Of a stretch of 64,000 bases of DNA, positions 1 to 7,650 are shown piece after piece; within the stretch, counting starts at the first letter, position 1; every line of letters begins with the position of its first letter. The position numbers and the translations under genes were made by a program. The notes beneath the pieces were generated by a model. The model saw only the letters and a list, made by a program, of their open reading frames with translations, searched no databases and was not told the origin of the DNA. The stretch is taken from assembly GCF_035645195.1 (NCBI RefSeq), contig NZ_DASQNA010000022.1, positions 1 through 64,000 of the forward strand, read 5' to 3'. The DNA comes from Paenibacillus sp. Its GTDB lineage: Bacteria > Bacillota > Bacilli > Paenibacillales > YIM-B00363.

Positions 1-60
1 AATGGCTCGTTTCTTTACATCAAAGCTATATGTTTCAAGCTTCTGCCCTTTCTTTACCAT
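1..60 (-). CDS. IS3-family transposase OrfA, N-terminus (runs off left edge)
   Basis: The reverse strand opens at 60 with MVKKGQKLETYSFDVKKRAI and stays open to the window edge. This resembles the start of the helix-turn-helix OrfA of IS3-family (IS150-group) elements, which binds the IS ends. Only 20 codons are visible, so the family call rests on this start plus the IS150-like terminal sequence just upstream (see 1-141). Confidence 0.6.
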   Translation of the reverse strand, partial: MVKKGQKLETYSFDVKKRAI

Positions 61-141
61 GACGAAAAGCACCCCCTATAGTATTCATCGGTTTTAAACA
101 CAGGGTGTTTATCCAATGTCCACTATAAGGGGTGCACTTCA
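1..141 (-). mobile_element. Terminal part of an IS150-group (IS3 family) insertion sequence
   Basis: Read on the reverse strand from 141, the sequence begins TGAAGTGCACCCCTTATAGT followed by GGACATTGG. IS150-group ends start with TG and carry a TGCACCC...GTTGGAC core, so the terminal inverted repeat probably starts at 141. A second, inner inverted repeat (69-82 against 122-135, one mismatch) lies between this end and the OrfA start. The rest of the element is outside the window, so its other end and the target duplication cannot be seen. Confidence 0.55.
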
Positions 142-177
142 TATAAAGCGGGGCTTTTTCTTTTTTGGAGGTCAGGG

Positions 178-322
178 ATGAGCAGTATAGGTGAGCGAGT
201 AAAGCACATTAGAAAATTACATAAGTTAAATCAAAAAGATTACTCTGCAGCAATTAACATTTCGTAGGGGCGAATCCGCGAGATTGAAAAGAATATATGT
301 AAACCCTCTACAGACACGTTTT
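178..322 (+). pseudogene. XRE-family HTH regulator, broken copy
   Basis: From ATG 178 the frame reads MSSIGERVKHIRKLHKLNQ..., close to the intact HTH protein at 34141. A CAG-type glutamine codon of the intact copy is TAG here (265-267, after INIS). The similarity resumes in frame with IREIEKNICKPSTDT and is lost near 322. A good ribosome site (TTGGAGG) and a GC-rich leader precede it, as in the intact copy. It is therefore a nonsense-mutated, 3'-truncated paralogue lying directly beside the IS150-like end. Confidence 0.8.
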
Positions 323-399
323 TTGGCGGAGGGAACCAGTATAGGTCCTAATTTCCATTTAAGGCAAGCGGCAGATTAAGACTACGAGAGTCTGTATCC

Positions 400-531
400 T
401 TAAAGAAAAGTCGAAAATCCTTGTTGAGTGTGAGTAATGAAAATGACCCCGCCATGAGGTTTTCCGCGATCTAGAATGGCTTGTCCTTGACTCTTACTTT
501 TCGAAATATCTAGACTGATAAATCGTTTCAT
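400..531 (-). pseudogene. IS110-family transposase, N-terminal fragment
   Basis: The reverse frame from 531 begins MKRFISLDISKSKSQGQAIL and continues through an ITHTQQGFSTFL segment before a stop at 400-402. The LDxSK...QAxLD...HTxxGF pattern matches the start of the DEDD RuvC-like domain of IS110-type transposases, with the Asp of LDIS as first catalytic residue. Only about 43 codons remain of a protein that normally exceeds 300, so this is a relic. Confidence 0.55.
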
Positions 532-615
532 ATCCCTTTCCCTTTGGCCGGCAGGCAGGATAATGCAATGAGTAAACGGACAACCTAAGTTACAAATGGA
601 GGGCACCGCTACTTA

Positions 616-646
616 TTGACTTAGAGTGTACTCTAAGTGTTAGTCT
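616..646 (+). promoter_or_regulatory. MerR-type operator-promoter upstream of merR-like gene
   Basis: A -35 box TTGACT (616-621) and -10 box TAGTCT (641-646) are separated by 19 bp, the long spacer typical of MerR-activated promoters. The spacer contains an inverted repeat CTTAGAGT-GT-ACTCTAAG (620-637) with perfect 8-bp arms. The same element occurs at 1102 and 10626. Confidence 0.85.
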
Positions 647-669
647 CTTTTTGTGCGACAAATTTATTA

Positions 670-1056
670 ATGGAGACGATTGCGTTGACATATTCTATTG
701 GCGAACTTTCAAAAATCGTTGGGGTAAGCGAACATACTTTGAGGTTTTATGAAAGGGAAGGCTTAATAAAAGTAAACAGAGACGATAACAATATCAGGGT
801 TTATTCGGAAGAAAATAAAACATGGGTAGAAGCTTTGCTCCACCTAAAAAAAACGGGGATGTCACTAAAAGACATGAAGCAATTTGCCATGTGGGGGCAT
901 GTGGGGAATGAAACAATGGGAGAACGATTAGATCTACTTAAAAATCATCGCAAAAAAGTAGTGGAAGAATTGAAGAAGCTTCAACAAAGTTTAGAGTTTC
1001 TGGATGATAAAATTACTTTTTATGAAAATGAATTGGGAGACTGTTTCTCTAAGTAG
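670..1056 (+). CDS. MerR-family transcriptional regulator (AdhR/NmlR-like)
   Basis: The product is a short one-component activator of the MerR family. The winged HTH begins YSIGELSKIVGVSEHTLRFYEREGLI, followed by a VEALLHLKKTGMSLKDMKQF segment and a C-terminal dimerisation helix (KNHRKKVVEELKKLQQSLEFL). I take ATG 670 as start; the frame is open from TTG 637, and TTG 685 is also possible, but 637 lies inside the operator. The gene sits on a promoter with an operator of its own type, implying autoregulation. AdhR/NmlR-type members use a cysteine near the region here reading LLHLKKTG; this protein has none there, only one Cys near its C-terminus (GDCFSK). Signal and mechanism are therefore open; probable targets are the operators at 1102 and 10626. 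Confidence 0.85.
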   Translation: METIALTYSIGELSKIVGVSEHTLRFYEREGLIKVNRDDNNIRVYSEENKTWVEALLHLKKTGMSLKDMKQFAMWGHVGNETMGERLDLLKNHRKKVVEELKKLQQSLEFLDDKITFYENELGDCFSK

Positions 1057-1101
1057 CCTGTTGCTTTTTCCAAAAGGAAAAAAATTAAAGTGAAAAACCA
1101 C

Positions 1102-1132
1102 TTGCTTTAAAGTGCACTCTAAGGAGTAACCT
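1102..1132 (+). promoter_or_regulatory. MerR-type operator-promoter upstream of SDR gene
   Basis: TTGCTT (1102-1107) and TAACCT (1127-1132) are separated by 19 bp that contain the inverted repeat CTTTAAAGT-GC-ACTCTAAG, matching the operator before the merR-like gene. The leader downstream (CCATTTAGATTCAGGAAGG) also matches that of the P460 gene at 10651-10700, so the regulated promoter and leader were duplicated as one unit. Confidence 0.8.
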
Positions 1133-1216
1133 AGTGTTGCTCCATTTAGATTCAGGAAGGAATACGCGGTGAAAAAATGGAGAAAATTAAGATTACAAAA
1201 TTAGGAGGAGTAATTT

Positions 1217-2059
1217 ATGGCCAACAATAAAGTTTGGTTTATCACTGGTGCCGGTCGCGGTATGGGGGTTGACATTGCAAAAGCTGCTCTTGCGGCTGGA
1301 CATCGTGTAGTTGCTACCGGGCGTAATACCGACAAGGTATCCAAAGTTCTGGGCGAGAACGATAACCTGCTGGTCGTAAGACTGGACATTACTAATCCTT
1401 CCGATGCAGAAGCTGCTGTCAAGGCAGCAGTTGATCGATTTGGCAGCATTGATGTGCTGGTCAACAACGCTGCCAACTTCTATGCAGGATATTTTGAGGA
1501 GCTGACTCCTGAAAATATCGAGCGTCAAATTGCTACCAACCTTATTGGCCCGATGAACGTCACCCGTGCTGTATTACCTATGATGCGTAAAAATCGTTCC
1601 GGCCACATCATTTCCATCTCATCAATCGCGGGTCTTGTTGGACAAGAATATGTTTCTGCTTATTGCGCTTCGAAGTTCGGTCTAGAGGGATGGATGGAGT
1701 CTCTGCACCATGAAGTCGCTCCGTTTGGTATAAAAACCACCATCGTTGAGCCGGGCTTCTTCCGCACCGAATTGTTGGAGCCGGAGTCGACATTCTGGCC
1801 TGAGTTGACAATCGACGATTATGCCGAGCGCTCCAATAAAAGCCGTACTATGTTTGAGTCAGTAAATGGCAGACAGCCTGGAGACCCAGCCAAACTTGCT
1901 AAGGCGCTGCTCATTATTGCAGACGAGAAGGAGCCTCCGGTACGCTGGATAGCTGGAGCTGATGCAATTGCTGGTGCTGAGCAGAAGGTAGCAGAACTCC
2001 AACAGCAGATCAATGCCTACCGTGATTTATCAACTTCACTTGCACATGAAGACGCATAA
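1217..2059 (+). CDS. Short-chain dehydrogenase/reductase (SDR)
   Basis: This 280-residue classical SDR is likely an NADP(H)-dependent cytosolic oxidoreductase. Visible motifs are the cofactor loop TGAGRGMG (about residues 10-17), the NNA motif (VNNAANF), the catalytic Ser in SISSIAG and the YCASK catalytic Tyr/Lys pair. The PGFFRTELL segment follows the active site. The long C-terminal tail (DPAKLAKALLIIADEKEPPVRW) is typical of ketoreductase-like SDRs; fragments of related tails survive at 3121 and 10519. An AGGAGG site sits 6-8 bases before ATG 1217. It is the first gene behind the second MerR operator. The substrate cannot be read from sequence. Confidence 0.9.
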   Translation: MANNKVWFITGAGRGMGVDIAKAALAAGHRVVATGRNTDKVSKVLGENDNLLVVRLDITNPSDAEAAVKAAVDRFGSIDVLVNNAANFYAGYFEELTPENIERQIATNLIGPMNVTRAVLPMMRKNRSGHIISISSIAGLVGQEYVSAYCASKFGLEGWMESLHHEVAPFGIKTTIVEPGFFRTELLEPESTFWPELTIDDYAERSNKSRTMFESVNGRQPGDPAKLAKALLIIADEKEPPVRWIAGADAIAGAEQKVAELQQQINAYRDLSTSLAHEDA

Positions 2060-2378
2060 TTACGAGTTAACGATGCTGATATTCTGAATTGCAACAGTTT
2101 GTAATAAGCTAACTGGACACGTTAATGGAATCAATAGGGAGCAGATCACCTCAGTAACTGCTCCCTGAATTGAAGTAACACATTAATTAATTAGTAAGTA
2201 ACCAGCGATCCCTTGGATTTGCGACCTTCTCCTTTATAACGGCAACGGTTGCTCGGCGTGAGACCGTTCATTTTGAGGACTGTATATGTTTGTATTATCC
2301 CTAAACTATCTTCTTCATAAGATTGCAATCTCTCACTTTAATCATACACCCAAAAAGTTATGAGAAAGGAGGATTTCA
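2060..2378. other. Intergenic stretch with one hairpin
   Basis: No gene is recognisable. An inverted repeat GGGAGCAG (2137-2144) / CTGCTCCC (2158-2165) lies about 80 bases after the SDR stop; it lacks a T-run, so it is only a weak terminator candidate. The reverse strand at about 2194-2292 has a short open stretch ending GEGRKSKGSLVTY that I do not recognise. Confidence 0.35.
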
Positions 2379-3086
2379 ATGTCCTCGGATAAACAAGTTG
2401 CACTTGTCACTGGTGGGAATCGAGGAATTGGATATGAACTGGTCAAACAATTGGCTTTGAATAGTTTTAAGGTCATTTTGACAAGTCGGGATCCTGAAAT
2501 CGGTCATGAAGCTGCGCAAAAACTTAAGGAGTCAAATCTGGACGTTTCGTTTATGGTGATGGATGTGGACGATCGACAAAGCATACGCCAAGCAGCTATT
2601 ACAGTAAATGATAGATATGGAAGATTAGACGTTTTGGTTAATAATGCTGGCGTGTATTTGGATGAGAATGAAAAGTTATTAACTATGGACCCTTCTATTC
2701 TAGACAAAACAATGGCAACTAATTTCTTCGGTGCTTACCATGTCATCCATTCCTTTATCCCACTCATGGAAAAGCAAGGCTATGGGAGAATTATTAATGT
2801 TTCTTCAGGATATGGGACAATGAGAGAAATGGCCGTTCAAGGAGTAGGCGCCTATAAGTTGTCTAAACTTTCTTTGAATGGATTGACACAATTGGTAAGT
2901 GCAGAAGTCAAAGGAGATATCAAAATTAACGCGGTCTGTCCGGGATGGGTAAGTACAGATATGGGTGGCCCATCTGCTCAAAGAACCCCAAAGCAAGCAG
3001 CTGAGTCTATCCTTTGGTTAGCGACTATTGGACCTGAGGGGCCTAATGGGGGGTTCTTTAGAGATGGAAAACGAATCGATTGGTAA
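2379..3086 (+). CDS. Short-chain dehydrogenase, carbonyl-reductase-like
   Basis: This 235-residue SDR begins VALVTGGNRGIGYELVKQLA, carries DVLVNNAGVY and an active-site segment NVSSGYG...GAYKLSK (Ser, Tyr and Lys present), then NAVCPGWVSTDMGG. The C-terminal ESILWLATIGPEGPNGGFFRDGKRIDW block is typical of plant/bacterial carbonyl-reductase-like SDRs acting on aldehydes or ketones with NADPH. GAAAGGAGG precedes ATG 2379. A damaged second copy lies at 4771-5004, so the family has expanded locally. Confidence 0.88.
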   Translation: MSSDKQVALVTGGNRGIGYELVKQLALNSFKVILTSRDPEIGHEAAQKLKESNLDVSFMVMDVDDRQSIRQAAITVNDRYGRLDVLVNNAGVYLDENEKLLTMDPSILDKTMATNFFGAYHVIHSFIPLMEKQGYGRIINVSSGYGTMREMAVQGVGAYKLSKLSLNGLTQLVSAEVKGDIKINAVCPGWVSTDMGGPSAQRTPKQAAESILWLATIGPEGPNGGFFRDGKRIDW

Positions 3087-3120
3087 CATTATAGTATAGA
3101 AGAATAAATCTTATGTATAA

Positions 3121-3293
3121 GGTGGAGAGGTCCGGCTAGCTAAGGCGTTGATTACGATCGCGAGCCAGGTGGAGCCACCGGTACGCCGGGCACTTCTTTG
3201 CAGTGATAAGGCTACTGGTCAGATGATCGGCATAACAGGAAACCTTGTGAATAAGTGGCAACAATTTACCAAAACACAGCAAGCTTACTCTTG
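3121..3293 (+). pseudogene. SDR C-terminal remnant
   Basis: The frame reads RLAKALITIASQVEPPVRRALLCSDKATG... and ends with QQAYS and a stop at 3291-3293. It is the tail of an SDR like the product at 1217 (AKLAKALLIIADEKEPPVRW). The catalytic parts are gone and there is no start codon or ribosome site, so this is debris of a deleted gene. Confidence 0.7.
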
Positions 3294-3392
3294 AAAAGAT
3301 GGTTACGTGGGTAAGTGTTCTCCCCCTTTCACCTTAGAAAGATGGAAGTGTTTACTATTACCAAGTTTTTAATAAGAAAGGATGTCATTTAA

Positions 3393-4136
3393 ATGTCAAA
3401 TATCCAAGATAAGGTTGTCATTATTACGGGCGCCTCTAGTGGAATTGGTGCAGCTACTGCAAAAGAACTTGCATCTAAAGGTGCGAAGTTGGTACTGGCA
3501 GCTCGTCGCGAAGATCGATTAAGAAAATTACAAGAAGAGATCCAAAATAAAGGTGGGCAAGTCATTTACAAAGTGACCGATGTTGCCTCACAAGAACAAG
3601 TGGAAGAGCTTGCTAAATATACTCTTAAAGAATATGGGAAAGTAGATGTAATGGTTAATAATGCAGGTGTAATGCCACTATCACCTATTTCTCAGCTGAA
3701 AGTTAAGGAATGGGATACAATGATTGATGTTAACATCAAGGGTGTATTATATGGTATTGCTGCTGTTCTTCCGTCCATGAGAGAAAGAAAAGAAGGGCAT
3801 ATCATTAACGTTTCCTCAATAGCTGGTCACTTAGTATTCCCTACTAGTTCAGTATATAGTGGTACAAAGTTTGCTGTACGAGCCATTACAGAAGGTCTTC
3901 GTAGGGAAGAGTATAGCAACAATATTCGTACAACCATTATCTCGCCAGGGACTATTGATACAGAATTACTAGATGCCATTTCAGATTTAGAATTAAAATC
4001 TACATTCGTTGAAGCTAATAAAAAAGTTCAAATCGAGCCTGCTAGCATTGCTCGTGCCATTGCATTTGCCATTGAACAACCATCAGATGTAGCGGTAAAT
4101 GAGATGATTATTCGTCCAACCATCCAAGAACTGTAA
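3393..4136 (+). CDS. Short-chain dehydrogenase (YdfG-like SDR)
   Basis: This 247-residue classical SDR has the cofactor loop TGASSGIG, an NADP-favouring AARREDRL segment, VNNAGVMPLSP, and the active-site Ser (NVSSIAG) and YSGTKFA Tyr/Lys pair. PGTIDTELL and the tail AIAFAIEQPSDVAVNEMIIRPT match the large group of broad-range NADP-dependent alcohol/aldehyde SDRs. AAGAAAGGATG precedes ATG 3393. A broken relative of its C-terminus lies at 4450-4632. It probably acts in the cytosol on small carbonyls; the substrate is not evident. Confidence 0.88.
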   Translation: MSNIQDKVVIITGASSGIGAATAKELASKGAKLVLAARREDRLRKLQEEIQNKGGQVIYKVTDVASQEQVEELAKYTLKEYGKVDVMVNNAGVMPLSPISQLKVKEWDTMIDVNIKGVLYGIAAVLPSMRERKEGHIINVSSIAGHLVFPTSSVYSGTKFAVRAITEGLRREEYSNNIRTTIISPGTIDTELLDAISDLELKSTFVEANKKVQIEPASIARAIAFAIEQPSDVAVNEMIIRPTIQEL

Positions 4137-4449
4137 AATCAACATATTTGTAATGAGGAGTCCCACTTTTTGGGGGCTCCTTGTGCTTATGGATAAAACC
4201 GTTTATGACCTTGGGGAAGCTGTTCTTATTTATAGCATGCTATATGTTGTAACAAAATAGAACCTTCCAACTAATGTGAAATTTTCTCCTGGTTTATTCC
4301 GCATATATGGGTTTTGGACCAAGCGCCATGTTGCAGCATTGGGCTCTGTTCAATGATTACAAAATTGGGACTTAATCATCAATGAAAGTTTTTTTGTTCT
4401 CAAATACTCTTCGACTGCTGACTCTACGATACCTCGTGGACGGAAACGA
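4137..4449. other. Intergenic stretch without recognisable gene
   Basis: An imperfect hairpin (AGGAGTCCC...GGGGGCTCCT, about 4155-4181) follows the SDR stop and may end transcription, though no T-run follows. Nothing else is recognisable up to the SDR remnant. Confidence 0.35.
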
Positions 4450-4632
4450 TTGTGCTATTTGTATGCCGTTGGACACGATATTACCGACGAAGTCAGCGCT
4501 GCTGTCTTAAAGGAATATCGTAAAACAGTTCTTCCTCCGGAAGTCATTGCTAATGCCATGGCGTATGCGATTGAGCAACCGGATTATGTGGATGTAAGTG
4601 AAGTTATTGTGCGTGAAAAGAGCAGAATGTAA
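4450..4632 (+). pseudogene. SDR C-terminal remnant (YdfG-like)
   Basis: The frame contains DITDEVSAAVLKEYRKTV followed by VIANAMAYAIEQPDYVDV and SEVIVRE, matching the tail of the intact SDR at 3393 (ARAIAFAIEQPSDVAVNEMIIR). Cofactor and catalytic regions are missing and no ribosome site is visible. It is the last quarter of a deleted paralogue. Confidence 0.7.
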
Positions 4633-4770
4633 AAAGCATCAAATAAACAGTGGATGTTGTCTCGTCTTTTGAAGCAATTGATGGATTGCGGTCTGCGTGA
4701 ATCGTGAAATAGCGCAAAAGTACGCACCTTATTTGCTGGAATTATAAGGAGTAGGAGGATCATCCCATAC

Positions 4771-5004
4771 CTTTGGGAAACTTCTTCGGCGCTTACCACG
4801 CTCATGGAAAAGCATAGATATGGGAGAATTATCAATGTTTCATCAGATACGGATATGGGTGGTGCGTTTGCTACACGAACTCCGCAACAAGCAGCAGAGT
4901 CAATCCTTTGGTTGGCGACGATTGGACCTGATGGACCCAATGGTATGTATTTTAGAGATGGTAAAAAACCGAATGATAACTGTGCCCGGAAAGTCCGAGC
5001 ATGA
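4771..5004 (+). pseudogene. Carbonyl-reductase-like SDR with internal deletion
   Basis: Pieces match the intact SDR at 2379: NFFGAYHA, then (frame changed) LMEKHRYGRIINVSS, then directly TDMGGAFATRTPQQAAESIL and ATIGPDGPNGMYFRDGKK. About 50 residues including the catalytic YxxxK are deleted between VSS and TDMGG. The 5' half is also absent. The tail runs into sequence belonging to a binding-protein remnant. Confidence 0.75.
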
Positions 5005-5364
5005 TAATCCTGCCACTTCAGGGAACGAGCCCGTCAAACTTAAAATGGTGCATTGGATCGAAACCAAGTCGGGAACCGTGGTGTCGGAGATCAACGAAAG
5101 GTTCCAAAAGGAATATCCCAATATTGAGGTTCTAGTCGAATATGCTCCGGTGGATCACTACCAAAGCATCATTCGCAGCCGGTTTCACCCGCATTCAAGA
5201 CGGGGACCTACTATTTTCTTAACCAAAACTGGCCGCCAGGCGCCCAGGGTAAGTTGTTCCAGGTGATTCAAGAGTTGATGGCCGGCGCGAAGACTAATTC
5301 GGTCGATCAATTGCTCAGAGAATTGGACCGATTCGAAAGTGAGGGAATGAAATGGAATATGTAA
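4997..5364 (+). pseudogene. ABC sugar-binding protein, N- and C-terminal pieces joined
   Basis: About 5020-5186 encodes KLKMVHWIETKSGTVVSEIN followed by ERFQKEYPNIEVLVEYAPVD, the mature N-terminus of a family-1 solute-binding protein, without signal peptide. From 5200, in another frame, comes TGTYYFLNQNWPPGAQGKLF and a tail ending SEGMKWNM with stop at 5362-5364, a typical C-terminus of the same family. The roughly 300 central residues are missing. This is a deletion relic. Confidence 0.65.
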
Positions 5365-5400
5365 AGCATGTATCGCTGCGGGACCGAGCGGAGAGATTGT

Positions 5401-6651
5401 ATGACGAAGGAGACTCTGAAAATGGATCATAAGGCCAATAACCATCCACTCAGGTTAGCTCTGCTGTTAGCAGTTTTTTCTGCGCTCGGGCCATTTACAG
5501 TCGACATGTATCTCGCATCATTTCCGCAGATGATGACTTTTTTTGATACAACCGCATCGATGATCCAGGCAAGTTTAATGGCCTGCTTGCTGGGATTGGG
5601 TTTGGGGCAGCTTGTATTTGGTCCTTTAAGCGATATACATGGCAGACGCAAACCACTGTTGTTCTCCATGATGTTGTATCTCCTTTCTTCTCTCTGCTGC
5701 ACTGTTGCGCCTAATATTGAAATCTTCATTGCTTTGCGAATTGTACAAGGATTTGCCGCCTCTGCTGGGCTTGTTATTTCTCGAGCAATTGTTCGCGATA
5801 TGTATAACGGAGTAGAGTTGACTAAATTCTTTGCGCTTCTTACGATGATTAGCAGCGCCGCTCCCTTGCTTTCACCACTTGCCGGGAGCACCGTCATTAC
5901 TTTTACCTCATGGGAGGGTGTATTTATCTTCTTAGGGCTGCTGGGAATCTGTTTAACCGCCATAACAACATGGGGATTAAAGGAAAGTTTGCCTGTAGAG
6001 CAGCGTGTTCCGAATAACTTCATGGAGCTATTGGGAAACTATAAAACCTTGATCCGAAATCGGATATTTATGGGTTATGCTCTTGTAAAAGGATTTTTAT
6101 TCGCAGGCGTGTTTGCCTATGTATCAGGAACGCCATTTATTTATCAAAACATTTACGGTGTGTCGCCTCAAGTATTCTCGATGCTGTTTGCCATGAATGG
6201 AATCAGTATTATGATAGGATCTCAGCTAGTCAAACAATTGGCAGGACGAATATCCGAACGCCACATTCTTCTGATCGGATTGGTATTAGCCTTTATTACC
6301 AGCGTTTCGGTTCTTTGCGTAGTCTTATATCAGGGTCCATTCTTTGCACTGATTATTCCACTCTTCTTTTTTACTACATCGATTGGAATCGTTGGACCGG
6401 TTGCGTTTACATTAGGAATGGAATTGCAAGGGCATATTGCCGGCGGCGCTTCCGCCATTCTAGGCATCCTTCCGTTTTTATTAGGTGCTATTGCTTCCCC
6501 GCTTGTGGGGCTTGCGGGTGAATACTCCGCAGTACCGCTCGGTGTCATTCTTATTACGACCAGCTTGTTGTCTATTATTATTTATGTAACCATGACTAAG
6601 AAAGTCAAATCAGAACCCGCTGCACAATTTCGCGATGTGCGAAGTACTTGA
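5401..6651 (+). CDS. MFS exporter, Bcr/CflA family
   Basis: This is a proton-driven drug/metabolite exporter of the major facilitator superfamily with about 12 membrane segments. The start region LLLAVFSALGPFTVDMYLASFP and the GPLSDIHGRRKP loop (motif A) after helix 2 identify the Bcr/CflA (DHA1) group. The ORF extends upstream to 5368, but ATG 5401 has GGAGAG in front and fits the family's N-terminus. A close paralogue is at 16247; both share FRxVQGFAASAG and SGTPFIYQNIYG. The substrate is unknown. Confidence 0.88.
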   Translation: MTKETLKMDHKANNHPLRLALLLAVFSALGPFTVDMYLASFPQMMTFFDTTASMIQASLMACLLGLGLGQLVFGPLSDIHGRRKPLLFSMMLYLLSSLCCTVAPNIEIFIALRIVQGFAASAGLVISRAIVRDMYNGVELTKFFALLTMISSAAPLLSPLAGSTVITFTSWEGVFIFLGLLGICLTAITTWGLKESLPVEQRVPNNFMELLGNYKTLIRNRIFMGYALVKGFLFAGVFAYVSGTPFIYQNIYGVSPQVFSMLFAMNGISIMIGSQLVKQLAGRISERHILLIGLVLAFITSVSVLCVVLYQGPFFALIIPLFFFTTSIGIVGPVAFTLGMELQGHIAGGASAILGILPFLLGAIASPLVGLAGEYSAVPLGVILITTSLLSIIIYVTMTKKVKSEPAAQFRDVRST

Positions 6652-6743
6652 TTTTTTCAACATCATTTCTTGATTTTTCGGGTAATCTGTCTTCCGATTT
6701 GCTTGTACAATAAGAGCACAGAAATACAGGTTTTTCAGATGAT

Positions 6744-6766
6744 GGCCGGGGAGTTCCTCTCCGGCC
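6744..6766 (+). terminator. GC-rich hairpin downstream of MFS gene
   Basis: GGCCGGGGAG-TTC-CTCTCCGGCC forms a 10-bp stem with one mismatch; only a weak TTT follows. It lies about 90 bases after the exporter stop and may terminate it. Confidence 0.45.
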
Positions 6767-6906
6767 CGGTTTGATAAATGGGAAGGAATACAACTTGGAA
6801 CGCCTATGGAGAAAAGTGTTTATTCTAACCTGATTTATATTTTCGGGGATTCCTGTAGAAATTCAGTTAAATCTAAGGATTTTAAAAATGAAAGGAGGAT
6901 TATTAA

Positions 6907-7650
6907 ATGTCAAATTCAAAGGGACTTACTGCTACACAGAAAATAATAGGAGATTTTGATCCAATCATCAAAAAAGTTTTAATCATTGAAGATGAAATAA
7001 ACATTGCGAGAATCATTAAATTAGAGCTTGAACATGAAGGATACAAGGTAGAAACAGCAGAAAACGGCATAATAGGGCTTGAAAAATTTAGCAACGGACA
7101 ATGGAACCTTGTGTTACTCGATATTATGCTTTCAAAGTTAAACGGGATGGAAGTCCTTCGAAGAATTCGGACTTCAGGGGACATGACACCTATTATCTTA
7201 TTGACAGCAAGGGATTCAATTCCTGATAAAGTGAGCGGGCTTGATCATGGAGCGAACGATTACATTACTAAGCCATTTCAAATTGAGGAATTGTTGGCAA
7301 GAATTCGTGCGTGTTTACGAATAAACCAAATGATGGAGGAAAAAGTAGACGAACAAATATTAACTGTTGCAAATTTAAAAGTTGATAAAAAAACACGAAT
7401 AGTAACACGTGATTCCACAAATATTGAATTGACTCCTCGAGAATTCAATTTGCTTGTTTATCTGATACGGCATAAAAACCAAGTTCTAAACCGAGAGCAA
7501 ATTTTAACGCATGTATGGGGCTTTGATTATTACGGAGATACAAACGTTGTAGATGTATATATTAGGTATTTGCGTAAAAAAATAGAGGATTCCTTTCATT
7601 TTCCGCTTATCCATACAGTGCGTGGAGTTGGATATGTCATAAAGGAGTAA
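6907..7650 (+). CDS. OmpR-family response regulator
   Basis: The receiver domain has the acidic pocket (IIEDE, residues 26-30), the phosphorylated Asp at about residue 72 (LLDIML), Thr100 (LLTARD) and Lys122 (TKPF). A winged-helix DNA-binding domain follows (LTPREFNLLVYL...VDVYIRYLRKKIE...VRGVGYVI). About 20 residues precede the receiver, slightly longer than usual; AAAGGAGG before ATG 6907 supports that start. Its stop overlaps the kinase start (TAATG), so the two are co-translated. A phased repeat block at 9167-9214 is a candidate target. Confidence 0.93.
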   Translation: MSNSKGLTATQKIIGDFDPIIKKVLIIEDEINIARIIKLELEHEGYKVETAENGIIGLEKFSNGQWNLVLLDIMLSKLNGMEVLRRIRTSGDMTPIILLTARDSIPDKVSGLDHGANDYITKPFQIEELLARIRACLRINQMMEEKVDEQILTVANLKVDKKTRIVTRDSTNIELTPREFNLLVYLIRHKNQVLNREQILTHVWGFDYYGDTNVVDVYIRYLRKKIEDSFHFPLIHTVRGVGYVIKE

